This document shows, in pieces, positions 7,746-15,799 of a DNA stretch of 64,000 nucleotides; the first letter of the stretch is position 1, and the number at the start of each line of letters is the position of its first letter. Origin of the DNA: Oscillospiraceae bacterium (GTDB lineage Bacteria; Bacillota; Clostridia; Oscillospirales; Oscillospiraceae); NCBI GenBank assembly GCA_017620525.1, contig JAGAUY010000045.1, forward strand, positions 89,587 to 153,586, read 5' to 3'. Both the position numbers and the translations under genes were made by a program. A model generated the notes under the pieces. It had not been told where the DNA came from. It was given only the letters and a program-made list of their open reading frames with translations, and searched no databases.

Positions 7746-7776
7746 ATCTGAGCAGTCGAGAGACGCAAATATGTTT

Positions 7777-7853
7777 CCGGGTTTGGCGAAGTTTGGTATC
7801 GCGCTTGAATGGGGTTCAAGAGGCCGCTGGTTCGAATCCAGTAACTCGGACCA
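7777..7853 (+). tRNA. tRNA-Pro (anticodon GGG), copy 2
   Basis: The same 77-nt sequence as the copy at 6944, with the same anticodon and encoded CCA. The leader is almost the same, but the terminator is unrelated. Confidence 0.95.
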
Positions 7854-7862
7854 TCTAGGTAG

Positions 7863-7912
7863 AACACTATAGATGCAACTCGAAAGAAGTTAGCATCTAT
7901 AGTGTTTTTCTT
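7863..7912 (+). terminator. Terminator of tRNA-Pro copy 2
   Basis: A 14-bp stem AACACTATAGATGC / GCATCTATAGTGTT with a 16-nt loop and a TTTCTTTTAT tail, beginning 10 nt after the tRNA. Confidence 0.85.
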
Positions 7913-8125
7913 TTATATTCCATGGTTTCTGAAGGTGAATAATTCGGAAATTTACATATAAATGTTGACACAAACTTTTCGGAGACCATAGATGCACTTT
8001 CCGTTTTCGAAGGCTTTGGACAGGATCCTCTGAGTTTAAGAACGTATATTGGCAGCGCATTTTTTGATTTGCCCGATTTGGATCGGGGAATTCAAAAAAG
8101 GCACTACTATTTTGAATATAAATTT

Positions 8126-8175
8126 GAGCCGGAGATCCGGGAGCGTTTGCTCTCAGATTTCCGGCTCTTTTTGTT
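8126..8175 (+). terminator. Rho-independent terminator
   Basis: The outer stem GAGCCGGA / TCCGGCTC and an inner GAGC-GTTT-GCTC hairpin are followed by TTTTTGTTTT. No intact gene lies upstream; it may have served the decayed frame at 7922-8125. Confidence 0.75.
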
Positions 8176-8383
8176 TTCAAGATCAAAGACAATTTGTCCA
8201 TTATTTTTTGTTTTTGAGTGAAACGAATTGATAGATATTGAGTTATTTTGTAGAACAGCACGTACAATTCATAAAAATAGACAGACGAGTATTCCGAAGA
8301 AATGTAGTTGAACCAGTGCAATATCAGCGGTCCGATTTCAATAGACTGCTGTGCAAAAAAATAAACAAAACGCAGGAGGAACT

Positions 8384-9589
8384 ATGGAAAAGAAAAAATT
8401 CAAACTCGGCCTGGTGCCCAAGCTGATCATTGCGATCATTGTGGGTATCCTCATCGGACAGTTTATGCCCGAACCCATCTGCCGGATCGTTGTGACCCTG
8501 TCCGGCTTCTTCAGCAACTTCCTTAAATTCGTCATTCCCCTGATGATCCTGGCATACGTGACCATGGGCATCGCTGACCTGTCTCAGGGCGCCGGCAAGC
8601 TGCTGCTGATCACAGTGGCTCTGGCTTACGGCTCTACCCTGATCGCAGGCTCTGCATCTTACCTTGTGGCTTCCAATCTCTTCCCCAGCTTTATGAGCGC
8701 TGATGCCATGGAGAAGATCGCTGAGACTGCCGGTATCACTCTGGCTCCCTTCTTCTCAATTAGCATTCCCCCCATTCTGGACACCCTGTCCGCTGTCGTC
8801 CTGGCATTCATCCTGGGCCTGTGCCTGTCCACCATGCGCGGTAAGCAGATCGGCAACTCCCTGTATAACGGTGTGAAGGATTTCTCCACCATCATCGACA
8901 GGGTGCTGGGCAAGATCATCATCCCTCTGCTGCCCCTGTATATCTGCGGTACGTTCACTGATATGACCAAGTCCGGTAAGACCTTTGCTATCCTGAGCAT
9001 CCTGTGGAAGGTCTTCATCGTTGTCATTATCATGCACATCATCTGCATTGTGCTGCAGTTTGTCGTGGCAGGTATTGTCAGCAAGAAGTCTCCTTTCGCC
9101 ATGATCAAGAAGCAGATCCCCGGATACACCACCGCTCTGGGTACCCAGTCTTCTGCAGCTACCATCCCCGTGAACCTGAAGTGCGCTGAGAGCATGGGCG
9201 TCTGCGAGCAGATCCGTAACTTTGTTGTGCCTCTGTGCGCCAACATCCATATGGCAGGCTCCATGATTACCATCACCGCCTGCGCTACCGCCGTCTGCCT
9301 GATGAACCAGCTGCCCATCAGCCTGGGTACTGTCGTCCCCTTCATCATGACTCTGGGCATCGCCATGGTTGCTTCTCCTGGTGCTCCCGGCGGCTCCATC
9401 ATGACTGCTCTGCCTTTCCTGTACATGGTCTTCGGCGCTGAAGCGGGCGATCCCAACGGCCCCATTTGCGCCATCATGGTTGCCCTGTACATCACCCAGG
9501 ACTCCTTCGGCACCGCCTGCAACGTCTCCGGCGACAATGCCATCGGCGTCATCGTGGATACAATCTATAACAAGTTCATCAAGAAGTGA
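8384..9589 (+). CDS. Dicarboxylate/amino acid:cation symporter, probably for serine
   Basis: A 401-residue secondary transporter of the DAACS (SLC1-like) family with about eight to ten hydrophobic segments. The family hallmark is a serine-rich re-entrant loop, here TALGTQSSAATIPV at about residues 244-257, and a polar stretch near the end (DSFGTACNVSGDNA). Directly downstream lie both subunits of L-serine dehydratase, so the substrate is probably serine and/or threonine carried in with Na+ or H+; this is inference from context. It starts at ATG behind AGGAGGA; the frame is open further upstream without a better site. Codon use is strongly biased to C- and G-ending codons, suggesting high expression. 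Confidence 0.85.
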   Translation: MEKKKFKLGLVPKLIIAIIVGILIGQFMPEPICRIVVTLSGFFSNFLKFVIPLMILAYVTMGIADLSQGAGKLLLITVALAYGSTLIAGSASYLVASNLFPSFMSADAMEKIAETAGITLAPFFSISIPPILDTLSAVVLAFILGLCLSTMRGKQIGNSLYNGVKDFSTIIDRVLGKIIIPLLPLYICGTFTDMTKSGKTFAILSILWKVFIVVIIMHIICIVLQFVVAGIVSKKSPFAMIKKQIPGYTTALGTQSSAATIPVNLKCAESMGVCEQIRNFVVPLCANIHMAGSMITITACATAVCLMNQLPISLGTVVPFIMTLGIAMVASPGAPGGSIMTALPFLYMVFGAEAGDPNGPICAIMVALYITQDSFGTACNVSGDNAIGVIVDTIYNKFIKK

Positions 9590-9606
9590 TCTGAGGAGGT
9601 ACCAAC

Positions 9607-10275
9607 GTGTCTTTTATCAGTGTTTTTGACGTGCTTGGTCCCAATATGATCGGCCCTTCCAGCTCTCACACCGCGGGCGCTGCCATCATCGGATATCTGG
9701 CACAGAAAATGATCAACGGCCCCATTGTGAAGGTTGCCTTTACTCTGTACGGCTCTTTTGCCAAGACATACCGGGGGCACGGCACTGACCGCGCCCTGCT
9801 GGGCGGTGTTATGGGCTTTCGCACCGATGATGTCCGGATCCGAGATTCCTTTCAGATCGCAAAGGACAACGGCATCGAGTTTTCATTTATTCCCAATGAA
9901 ACGGAGACAGAAGTACATCCCAATACAGTGGATGTGAAAATGGTCAACGAGCAGGGACATCAGATGACCATTCGTGGTGAATCCCTGGGCGGAGGCAAGG
10001 TACGCATTGTCCGGATCAACGGCGTTGATGTGGACTTCAGCGGCGAATACAGTGCCATCATCGTGGTGCAGCAGGACAAGCCTGGCGTCGTTGCTCACAT
10101 TACGCAAACGCTCAGCAATATTGGCATCAACATCGCCTTTATGCGCCTGTTCCGTGAAAAGAAGGGACAGATTGCATATACCATCGTGGAAACGGACGAT
10201 GTACTGCCTGAAAATCTGTCGCAGTATCTGCGCATCAACAAGAATATCCATGACACCATGATCGTGCAGCTGTAA
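9607..10275 (+). CDS. sdaAB: L-serine dehydratase beta subunit
   Basis: The smaller subunit (222 aa) of the two-subunit, iron-sulfur-dependent L-serine ammonia-lyase, which converts L-serine to pyruvate and ammonia in the cytoplasm. The N-terminus carries the family motif GPSSSHTAGA at about residues 16-25, and the C-terminal 75 residues form an ACT domain (QDKPGVVAHITQTLSNIGIN) of the kind that binds amino acids. It starts at GTG with GAGGAGGT upstream, 17 nt after the transporter, and precedes the alpha subunit, giving one uptake-and-deamination operon. Confidence 0.95.
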   Translation: MSFISVFDVLGPNMIGPSSSHTAGAAIIGYLAQKMINGPIVKVAFTLYGSFAKTYRGHGTDRALLGGVMGFRTDDVRIRDSFQIAKDNGIEFSFIPNETETEVHPNTVDVKMVNEQGHQMTIRGESLGGGKVRIVRINGVDVDFSGEYSAIIVVQQDKPGVVAHITQTLSNIGINIAFMRLFREKKGQIAYTIVETDDVLPENLSQYLRINKNIHDTMIVQL

Positions 10276-10283
10276 GGAGATGG

Positions 10284-11162
10284 GTGATAAAGATGACTGA
10301 TTTTAAGAATGCAACTGAGCTGCTGATGCTTTGCATCGATGAAAATCTGAAAATCTCCGAGGTCATGATGCGCCGGGAGATCGAAGCAGGGGAGACCACC
10401 CGTGAAATTTCCAGCAGTCGGATGCACCGCGCCTGGGAGATTATGCGCCAGTCTGCCCTCGGTCCCATCGAGACGCCTGTGCGCTCCATTGGTGGCCTGA
10501 TCGGCGGCGAAGCCAGAAAGCTGACTCGTTACCAGAAGGAACACCAGGGAATCTGCGGCGGTGTTGTGAGCAAGGGCATTACCTACGCCATGGCAGTTCT
10601 GGAGACCAACGCTTCCATGGGCCTGATCGTGGCAGCTCCCACTGCCGGCTCTGCAGGTATTGTCCCCGGCGTTATGCTGGCTATGCAGGAAGAGTACGGA
10701 TTCTCTGATGAGCAGATCGTGGAAGCGCTGTTCAACGCCGGCGCTATCGGCTACATCGCCATGCGCAACGCAACTGTGGCAGGCGCCGTGGGCGGATGTC
10801 AGGCAGAGGTTGGCGTTGCTTCTGCCATGGCAGCTTCTGCTGCCGTGGAGCTGCTGGGCGGTACACCGCAGCAGTGCATGGATGCGGCATCCACCGTGCT
10901 GACCAATATGCTGGGCCTGGTTTGTGACCCGGTCCATGGTCTGGTGGAATATCCCTGCCAGAACCGCAACGCAGCCGGTGTGGCCAATGCCCTGATCGCA
11001 GCGGAAATGACAATGGCAGGCATCACCCAGCTGATCCCACTGGATGAGATGATGGACACCATGTATGTGGTGGGCAAGCGGATGCCTCCGGAGCTGCGTG
11101 AGACCGCTCTGGGCGGTTGCGCGGTAGCACCGTCTGCCTGTGCTTGTTGCTGTAATCTGTAA
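10284..11162 (+). CDS. sdaAA: L-serine dehydratase alpha subunit
   Basis: The catalytic subunit (292 aa) of L-serine ammonia-lyase. Conserved stretches include GLIVAAPTAGSAGIVPG, VGGCQAEVG and GLVCDPVHGLVEYPCQNRN, with cysteines that would hold the oxygen-sensitive 4Fe-4S cluster that activates the serine hydroxyl. The C-terminus ends in a cysteine cluster (ACACCC), as in related clostridial enzymes. The GTG at 10284 is 4 nt after AAGGAG; the ATG at 10293 is 13 nt away, so the exact start is uncertain by three codons. A strong hairpin follows the gene. Confidence 0.95.
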   Translation: MIKMTDFKNATELLMLCIDENLKISEVMMRREIEAGETTREISSSRMHRAWEIMRQSALGPIETPVRSIGGLIGGEARKLTRYQKEHQGICGGVVSKGITYAMAVLETNASMGLIVAAPTAGSAGIVPGVMLAMQEEYGFSDEQIVEALFNAGAIGYIAMRNATVAGAVGGCQAEVGVASAMAASAAVELLGGTPQQCMDAASTVLTNMLGLVCDPVHGLVEYPCQNRNAAGVANALIAAEMTMAGITQLIPLDEMMDTMYVVGKRMPPELRETALGGCAVAPSACACCCNL

Positions 11163-11187
11163 GCAATAATGTAATGAATGTGTGAGC

Positions 11188-11228
11188 CACTCCATACGCC
11201 GGAAATCAAAGGTCCGGCGTATGGAGTG
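11188..11228 (+). terminator. Terminator after the serine operon
   Basis: A 16-bp perfect stem CACTCCATACGCCGGA / TCCGGCGTATGGAGTG with a 9-nt loop, followed by TGTTCTTA. The U-tract is weak, so some read-through into the sensor kinase gene is possible. Confidence 0.7.
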
Positions 11229-11314
11229 TGTTCTTATCCTGGTATTTTCCTTGAAAAATCAGATGATTTCGGTTATTCTTAAGAAAATATCTTCCAGAAG
11301 ATGGAGGCTCGGTC

Positions 11315-12583
11315 ATGAAATCATCAGAGCGAAAACAGGTCCTCGTATTCAGTATGCTGATCATTCTGCTGGCTCAGATCAACCTGCATATATTTGCCAG
11401 CAATTTCCGCGTGTCCATGGGCGTTCTGCTGCTGCCGGTGCTGGTTTTTTTGCACCGGAGGATTCCGGTGCTGCCCATTGCAGTTCTGGCGGGGCTGGGC
11501 GTGTGCCTGTCCCGGGCGTTGATCCATTCCGTGATGCGCTCCTTTGAGCTCAGCGCCTTTGCGGATTTTTACCCGGAGCTGGTTTTCTATGTGTTCTACG
11601 GTCTGATGTTTCATTTCCATTGCCACAGGCATGATTATCGGATTCCCCACCGACGTTGTTACGCGGCACTGTTTCTGATGGACTACCTGGCGAATCTGCT
11701 GGAAATGATCTGCAGACTGCAGCTGAAAGCCTTTACGTTTCCGTTGCAGGCTGATATTCTGCTGGTGGCAGCTGTTCGGACACTGATCCTCTGGACCATC
11801 ATCAGCGGCCTGAGTCAGTACAAGTTCCTTCTGTTCAGTACGGCCCATGCAAACCGTTACCAGCGGCTGATCCTGCTGATCTCCAAGCTGAATTCCGAGA
11901 TCATCTGGATGCGTAAGAATTCGGCCATGATCGAGGATGCTATGGCAAAATCCTACCGCCTCTATGGCCAGCTTCAGGAACAGCAGGCTGTGCCCGAAGT
12001 GACCCAGAGCGCCCTGAATGTGGCGAAGGACATTCATGAAGTGAAGAAAGAATATGTGATGATCCTGCGGGGCATTTCGGAAGCACTGGAACTAAATCTT
12101 CGTGATGAGGTCATGTCCCTTTCCGATATAATGAAGGTGTTGGAAAACGCCATGAATCTGCTGGCGGATCAGCAGGGAAAGCAACTGGAATTTCTTATCG
12201 ACATCCAGAACAATTTCAAAACTGACAAGCATTATTTCCTTCTGTCGGTGCTGCGCAATCTCCTAACCAATGCAGTGGAGGCCAGTCGGAAGGATACTAT
12301 CAGCCTGGGTTTTATCCAGACGGAGGCAGAGGGACAATATCTGTTCTCAGTCTGTGACGATGGCCCGGGTATTCCAACTGAGTATCTGGAGCAGATTTTT
12401 TTGCCCGGGTTCTCAACGAAAATCAATTTTGACACCGGTGAAATTAACCGCGGTCTTGGATTGAATCTGGTGGAGGATGTGATCATGAACCAGCTCCAGG
12501 GCTCTATCAGTGTCCAGTCCCGACCGGGCAGCACAGTCTTTTCCATTATCATTCCCAGAGAACAGCTGGAGGTACAGCAATGA
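11315..12583 (+). CDS. GHKL sensor histidine kinase, GlnK/YcbA-like
   Basis: A 422-residue membrane sensor kinase. The first 180 residues hold about five membrane helices; a linker leads to a non-classical phosphoacceptor region (DIHEVKKEY, His241) and a C-terminal ATPase domain with N-box RNLLTNAVEAS and G-box VCDDGPGIP, the GHKL layout. It overlaps the response regulator gene by 4 nt (ATGA). The regulator belongs to the YcbB/GlnL type, so this is the counterpart of Bacillus GlnK, which senses glutamine and controls a glutaminase-transporter operon. The adjacent serine transporter and dehydratase make serine or another amino acid the likely signal; that is inference. Confidence 0.85.
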   Translation: MKSSERKQVLVFSMLIILLAQINLHIFASNFRVSMGVLLLPVLVFLHRRIPVLPIAVLAGLGVCLSRALIHSVMRSFELSAFADFYPELVFYVFYGLMFHFHCHRHDYRIPHRRCYAALFLMDYLANLLEMICRLQLKAFTFPLQADILLVAAVRTLILWTIISGLSQYKFLLFSTAHANRYQRLILLISKLNSEIIWMRKNSAMIEDAMAKSYRLYGQLQEQQAVPEVTQSALNVAKDIHEVKKEYVMILRGISEALELNLRDEVMSLSDIMKVLENAMNLLADQQGKQLEFLIDIQNNFKTDKHYFLLSVLRNLLTNAVEASRKDTISLGFIQTEAEGQYLFSVCDDGPGIPTEYLEQIFLPGFSTKINFDTGEINRGLGLNLVEDVIMNQLQGSISVQSRPGSTVFSIIIPREQLEVQQ

Positions 12584-13431
12584 TGAAGATCTATCTGATC
12601 GATGATGATACCAATGTCCTGCATATTCTGAAGATGATCATTCAGGCGAAAAACCTGGGGGAAATCTGCGGCCTGTGCCATTCCCCGGTGGACGCCCAGG
12701 AGGATTTGAAATACATACAGCCGGACATTGTGATAGTGGATCTGCTCATGCCCGATATGGACGGCATTACCTTTGTCAGACAGGCAAAAGCGCAGTTTGA
12801 GGACATCGCGTTCATCATGCTTTCCCAGGTATCCAGTAAGGATATGATATCCGCCGCCTATGAAAGCGGTGTGGAATTCTTTATCCAGAAGCCCATCAAC
12901 GCTATTGAGGTAGAGAGTGTGCTGACAAAGGTTAGTCACAGCCTCTCGATGCGGCGGACGCTGAACAGTATGCAGAACCTGCTGATGACGCAAATGCAGG
13001 CACTTGCATCGAAGCCAGCTGCCCCAAAAGCTGAGAATATTTATATCCAGAAGGTAACAGAGATCTTACAGCGTCTGGGTATTGCTGGCGAAATCGGATG
13101 TAAGGATATTATCAATGTGGTGGATTATATGGTGACACACAGGGATGAGGCTGCAGACATGACGCTGCTGGACCTGTGTGCCCAATCCTCTGACACACCC
13201 AAATCAGTGGAACAGCGCATCAGAAGAACAGTCAATACTGCCATGGTCAACCTGGCCCACCTGGGTCTGGAAGATTACGCCAACGATACGTTTGTTGAAT
13301 ACTCGAATACGCTTTTCAATTTTGAGCAGATCCGCCGGGAGATGGATCACATCCGGGGGAAAAGCTTAAAAGGTGGAAATGTGAAAATTCGGAATTTTCT
13401 GAGCGCACTTGTATCGTATTGCTGCAAGTAA
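12580..13431 (+). CDS. Response regulator, GlnL/YcbB-like
   Basis: A 283-residue regulator. The receiver domain (residues 1-120) has the acidic pocket DDD at 8-10, the phosphoacceptor Asp54 (VDLLMPDMDG) and the switch lysine in FIQKP. A linker of about 30 residues leads to a C-terminal YcbB-type DNA-binding domain (about 150-270) with TLLDLCAQ and VEQRIRRTVNTAM, as in Bacillus GlnL. It is translationally coupled to the kinase by an ATGA overlap. A plausible target is the serine operon next door. Confidence 0.88.
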   Translation: MMKIYLIDDDTNVLHILKMIIQAKNLGEICGLCHSPVDAQEDLKYIQPDIVIVDLLMPDMDGITFVRQAKAQFEDIAFIMLSQVSSKDMISAAYESGVEFFIQKPINAIEVESVLTKVSHSLSMRRTLNSMQNLLMTQMQALASKPAAPKAENIYIQKVTEILQRLGIAGEIGCKDIINVVDYMVTHRDEAADMTLLDLCAQSSDTPKSVEQRIRRTVNTAMVNLAHLGLEDYANDTFVEYSNTLFNFEQIRREMDHIRGKSLKGGNVKIRNFLSALVSYCCK

Positions 13432-13587
13432 TATCAACTAACAGCATTGGACTTGTAATGAAAGTCCTGTCTTTTAAGAAATAATCTTTCTGTGAATTTC
13501 TGTGGACCCCATTGCGGTAAAATATCAAATTGGATTTGTGACTCAATCAGAGAAGTAACTTGCTTCAAAAGTGTGTACTAAGGACAT

Positions 13588-13620
13588 AAAGACCGAAAGA
13601 GCATTGGCTTTTCGGTCTTT
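13588..13620 (+). terminator. Terminator downstream of the response regulator
   Basis: The stem AAAGACCGAAA / TTTCGGTCTTT with a roughly 11-nt loop and the tail ATCTTTTT. It is 157 nt after the regulator stop. Confidence 0.8.
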
Positions 13621-13724
13621 ATCTTTTTGTGAATCGGATTTCATATAAAAGTGGCCATTTGGTTTGCACCGGTGGCGATATGGTAAAACCAGTCAAAAAA
13701 CATGAAAAATCAGTAAAATATTAC

Positions 13725-13753
13725 TTGACTTTGCGTATACATTGTGATAAACT
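13725..13753 (+). promoter_or_regulatory. Promoter of rplS
   Basis: TTGACT (13725-13730), a 17-nt spacer and TAAACT (13748-13753), about 85 nt before the rplS start codon. Confidence 0.75.
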
Positions 13754-13836
13754 AAATCGGTCTGAAATCAAGGTGAGTCCTCTGCGCAGAACATCTGACG
13801 CATGAACGCCTAATATCTTAAGGAGGACATTTAGAA

Positions 13837-14178
13837 ATGGATTTAGTTAAGGCCCTGTCTAGCCAGTACATGAAGGAAGAGCTGCCCGAGGTTAAGGTCG
13901 GCGACACCGTTCGTGTTCATGTGCGTATCAAGGAAGGCTCTCGTGAGCGTATTCAGGTGTTCGAAGGCACCGTCATTGCCCGTAAGCATGGCGGCATCGC
14001 TGAGACCATCACTGTCCGCCGTATTTCCTACGGTGTCGGCTGCGAGAAGGTTTTCCCCCTGCATTCTCCCAATGTTGCTATGATCGAGACTGTCCGTAAG
14101 GGTAAGGTCCGTCGTGCAAAGCTGTACTACCTGCGTTCTCGCTTCGGCAAGGCTGCAAAGGTCAAGGAGAAGGTCTAA
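13837..14178 (+). CDS. rplS: 50S ribosomal protein L19
   Basis: The standard 113-residue L19, which sits at the interface of the two ribosomal subunits. The sequence is highly conserved ([48 protein letters not shown]). It starts at ATG with AAGGAGG upstream. It has its own promoter and is followed at once by a terminator, so it forms a single-gene unit. In many relatives it lies next to trmD and rimM; here those are absent and lepB follows. Confidence 0.98.
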   Translation: MDLVKALSSQYMKEELPEVKVGDTVRVHVRIKEGSRERIQVFEGTVIARKHGGIAETITVRRISYGVGCEKVFPLHSPNVAMIETVRKGKVRRAKLYYLRSRFGKAAKVKEKV

Positions 14179-14196
14179 TCATAAGATTAATAAAAG

Positions 14197-14221
14197 AAGA
14201 GAGCTTCGGCTCTCTTTTTTT
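14197..14221 (+). terminator. Terminator of rplS
   Basis: The stem AAGAGAGC / GCTCTCTT with a TTCG tetraloop and a run of seven T. Confidence 0.92.
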
Positions 14222-14262
14222 ATTGCAAATTTTAACTTTCTTTGAAAAAGAGAAAAATGCAC

Positions 14263-14291
14263 TTTTCAGATTGGATGAATTTGTGTATAAT
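14263..14291 (+). promoter_or_regulatory. Promoter of the lepB operon
   Basis: TTTTCA (14263-14268), a 17-nt spacer ending in TG and a consensus TATAAT (14286-14291), about 34 nt before lepB. Confidence 0.65.
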
Positions 14292-14324
14292 CAAAATGCA
14301 ATGTTATGCACAGGAGGGAAAAGT

Positions 14325-14924
14325 ATGGTTAAGAAACAGGAAACTGAGGAAAAAGAACCGATCTCGTGGAAGAAAAGCGTCATGCTGTATCTGCATGACT
14401 TGATATATATGCTCGCTGCCATCATCATCACGCTGCTTCTGTTTTTCAGGGTTGTGATCGTTTCCGGTCCGTCCATGTATCAGACGCTCTGGGACGGTGA
14501 CTGGCTGCTTCTTGTAAGCAATCTGTTTTATCAGGAGCCGGAATTCGGCGATATCATTGTCGCAAGTCAGGATACATTCAACGATGGGGAGCCTATTGTC
14601 AAGCGTGTCATTGCTCTTGAGGGGCAGACGGTGGATATAGATTTCCAGGAAGGCATCGTTTATGTGGATGGAGTGGCACTGGAAGAGGATTATACCTACA
14701 CACCGACCAATATGCAGGAAGGAATGACGTTCCCGCTGACGGTGGATGAAGGCTGCATCTTTGTTATGGGTGATAACCGCAACAAATCCAAGGACAGCCG
14801 AAACCCTGAGATCGGACAGGTTGATAAAAGAGAGGTTCTGGGCAAGGCAGTATTTCTGATCTTCCCCGGAACAGATGAAGGAAATGCCGAACGTCAGTTC
14901 AGCAGAATTGGAGTGCTAAACTAA
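14325..14924 (+). CDS. lepB: Signal peptidase I
   Basis: A 199-residue membrane-anchored serine peptidase that removes signal peptides from exported proteins. A cytoplasmic tail of about 20 residues and one membrane helix (about 22-46) precede the catalytic Ser50 (SGPSMYQTL). Lys93 lies in the VKRVIALEG motif, and MGDNRxxSxDSR appears near residue 145. The start at ATG 14325 follows CAGGAGGG; longer frames upstream run into the promoter. The stop overlaps the next start (TAATG), beginning a translationally coupled run through rbgA, rnhB, yraN and the M19 peptidase. Confidence 0.95.
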   Translation: MVKKQETEEKEPISWKKSVMLYLHDLIYMLAAIIITLLLFFRVVIVSGPSMYQTLWDGDWLLLVSNLFYQEPEFGDIIVASQDTFNDGEPIVKRVIALEGQTVDIDFQEGIVYVDGVALEEDYTYTPTNMQEGMTFPLTVDEGCIFVMGDNRNKSKDSRNPEIGQVDKREVLGKAVFLIFPGTDEGNAERQFSRIGVLN

Positions 14925-15799
14925 TGGAACAAGATAAAATGAATATTCAATGGTATCCCGGTCATATGACCAAGACCCGGCGTCAGATCGAAGCTGATCT
15001 GAAGCAGGTGGATGCGGTCTGTGAGATCGTGGATGCCCGTATTCCGATGTCCAGCCGCAATCCGGATATTGATTCCATCTGTGGAAATAAACCCCGGGTG
15101 ATCGTGCTGAACCGAATGGATCTTGCGGATCCTGTCGCTACCAAGCAGTGGGCGGCGTATTTCAGAAACAAGGGCATGACCGTTGTAATGACCGACTGTA
15201 AGAGCAGGAAGGGGATTGCTGACTTTAACCCCGCTGTACGGCTGGCCTGTAAAGAGAAGATTGAACGCGACCAGGCGAGGGGAATGAACCGTCCTGTGCG
15301 TCTGATGGTCGTGGGAATTCCCAATGTGGGAAAATCCACGCTGATCAACCAGGTGTCCGGACGAAAGGGCGCCAAGGCGGAGAATCGTCCCGGTGTTACC
15401 CGTGGCAAGCAGTGGGTGACAGTGGATTCCGGTCTGCAGCTGCTAGATACCCCTGGTATCCTGTGGCCCAAGTTTGAAGATCCTGAGGTTGGCATGATGC
15501 TGGCCTATACCGGTGCCGTCAAGGAGGGCGTTATTGACCTGGAGGAACTGGCATGCCGGCTGATGCAGCTGCTTTGGCAGCGGTATCCTCAGGCAATCAA
15601 AGACCGGTACGGTATCGAAGAGCCGGAAGAATCCACCGGATTTCTTGGATACGACCTGCTGATTGAGGCCGGCCGCAAACGCGGCTTCCTGATGGCCCGC
15701 GGAGAGATCAACACGGAAAGAATGGCAAAGGTTCTGGTTGATGAATACCGCAGCGGCAAGCTGGGCCGTTTTACGCTGGAAGTGCCGGAGGTAACGTAA
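14924..15799 (+). CDS. rbgA: Ribosome biogenesis GTPase RbgA/YlqF
   Basis: A 291-residue circularly permuted GTPase needed for late assembly of the 50S subunit. It begins with the family signature IQWYPGHMTKTRRQIE. The G4 motif NRMD (about residue 64) comes before the G1 loop GIPNVGKST (about 128-136), then G3 DTPG, as expected for permuted GTPases. The C-terminal helical domain follows. It shares an adenine with the lepB stop and ends on the ATG of rnhB. The order lepB-ylqF-rnhB matches Bacillus. Confidence 0.96.
   Translation: MEQDKMNIQWYPGHMTKTRRQIEADLKQVDAVCEIVDARIPMSSRNPDIDSICGNKPRVIVLNRMDLADPVATKQWAAYFRNKGMTVVMTDCKSRKGIADFNPAVRLACKEKIERDQARGMNRPVRLMVVGIPNVGKSTLINQVSGRKGAKAENRPGVTRGKQWVTVDSGLQLLDTPGILWPKFEDPEVGMMLAYTGAVKEGVIDLEELACRLMQLLWQRYPQAIKDRYGIEEPEESTGFLGYDLLIEAGRKRGFLMARGEINTERMAKVLVDEYRSGKLGRFTLEVPEVT

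Larger units (their letters stand above)
7854..8383 (+). other. Intergenic region with a decayed frame
   Basis: There is no intact gene. An ATG at 7922 opens a frame that stops after six codons at TAA (7940-7942), yet continues in frame to about 8125 with a protein-like composition (VFEGFGQDPLSLRTYIG and HYYFEYKFEPEIRERL). The terminator at 8126 then cuts through it. This could be a pseudogene fragment; I do not recognise the family. From 8176 to 8383 there is only the AT-rich leader of the symporter gene. Confidence 0.4.
13432..13836. other. Intergenic region with terminator and rplS promoter
   Basis: There is no gene. In order it contains the terminator at 13588, an AT-rich spacer, the rplS promoter at 13725 and a leader of about 75 nt. 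Ribosomal L19 genes of Firmicutes often carry an autoregulatory leader; the stretch 13762-13818 could be one, but I cannot draw its fold with confidence. Confidence 0.45.

Noticed and set aside
8659-9552. 297-codon minus-strand open frame
   Set aside because: Antisense to the symporter gene; Met-rich, low-complexity product typical of shadow frames.
10095-11195. 366-codon minus-strand open frame rich in His and Gln
   Set aside because: Antisense to sdaAB/sdaAA; unusual composition and no start signal.
13762-13836. L19 leader riboregulator before rplS
   Set aside because: Such leaders are known in Firmicutes, but I could not find convincing paired segments here.
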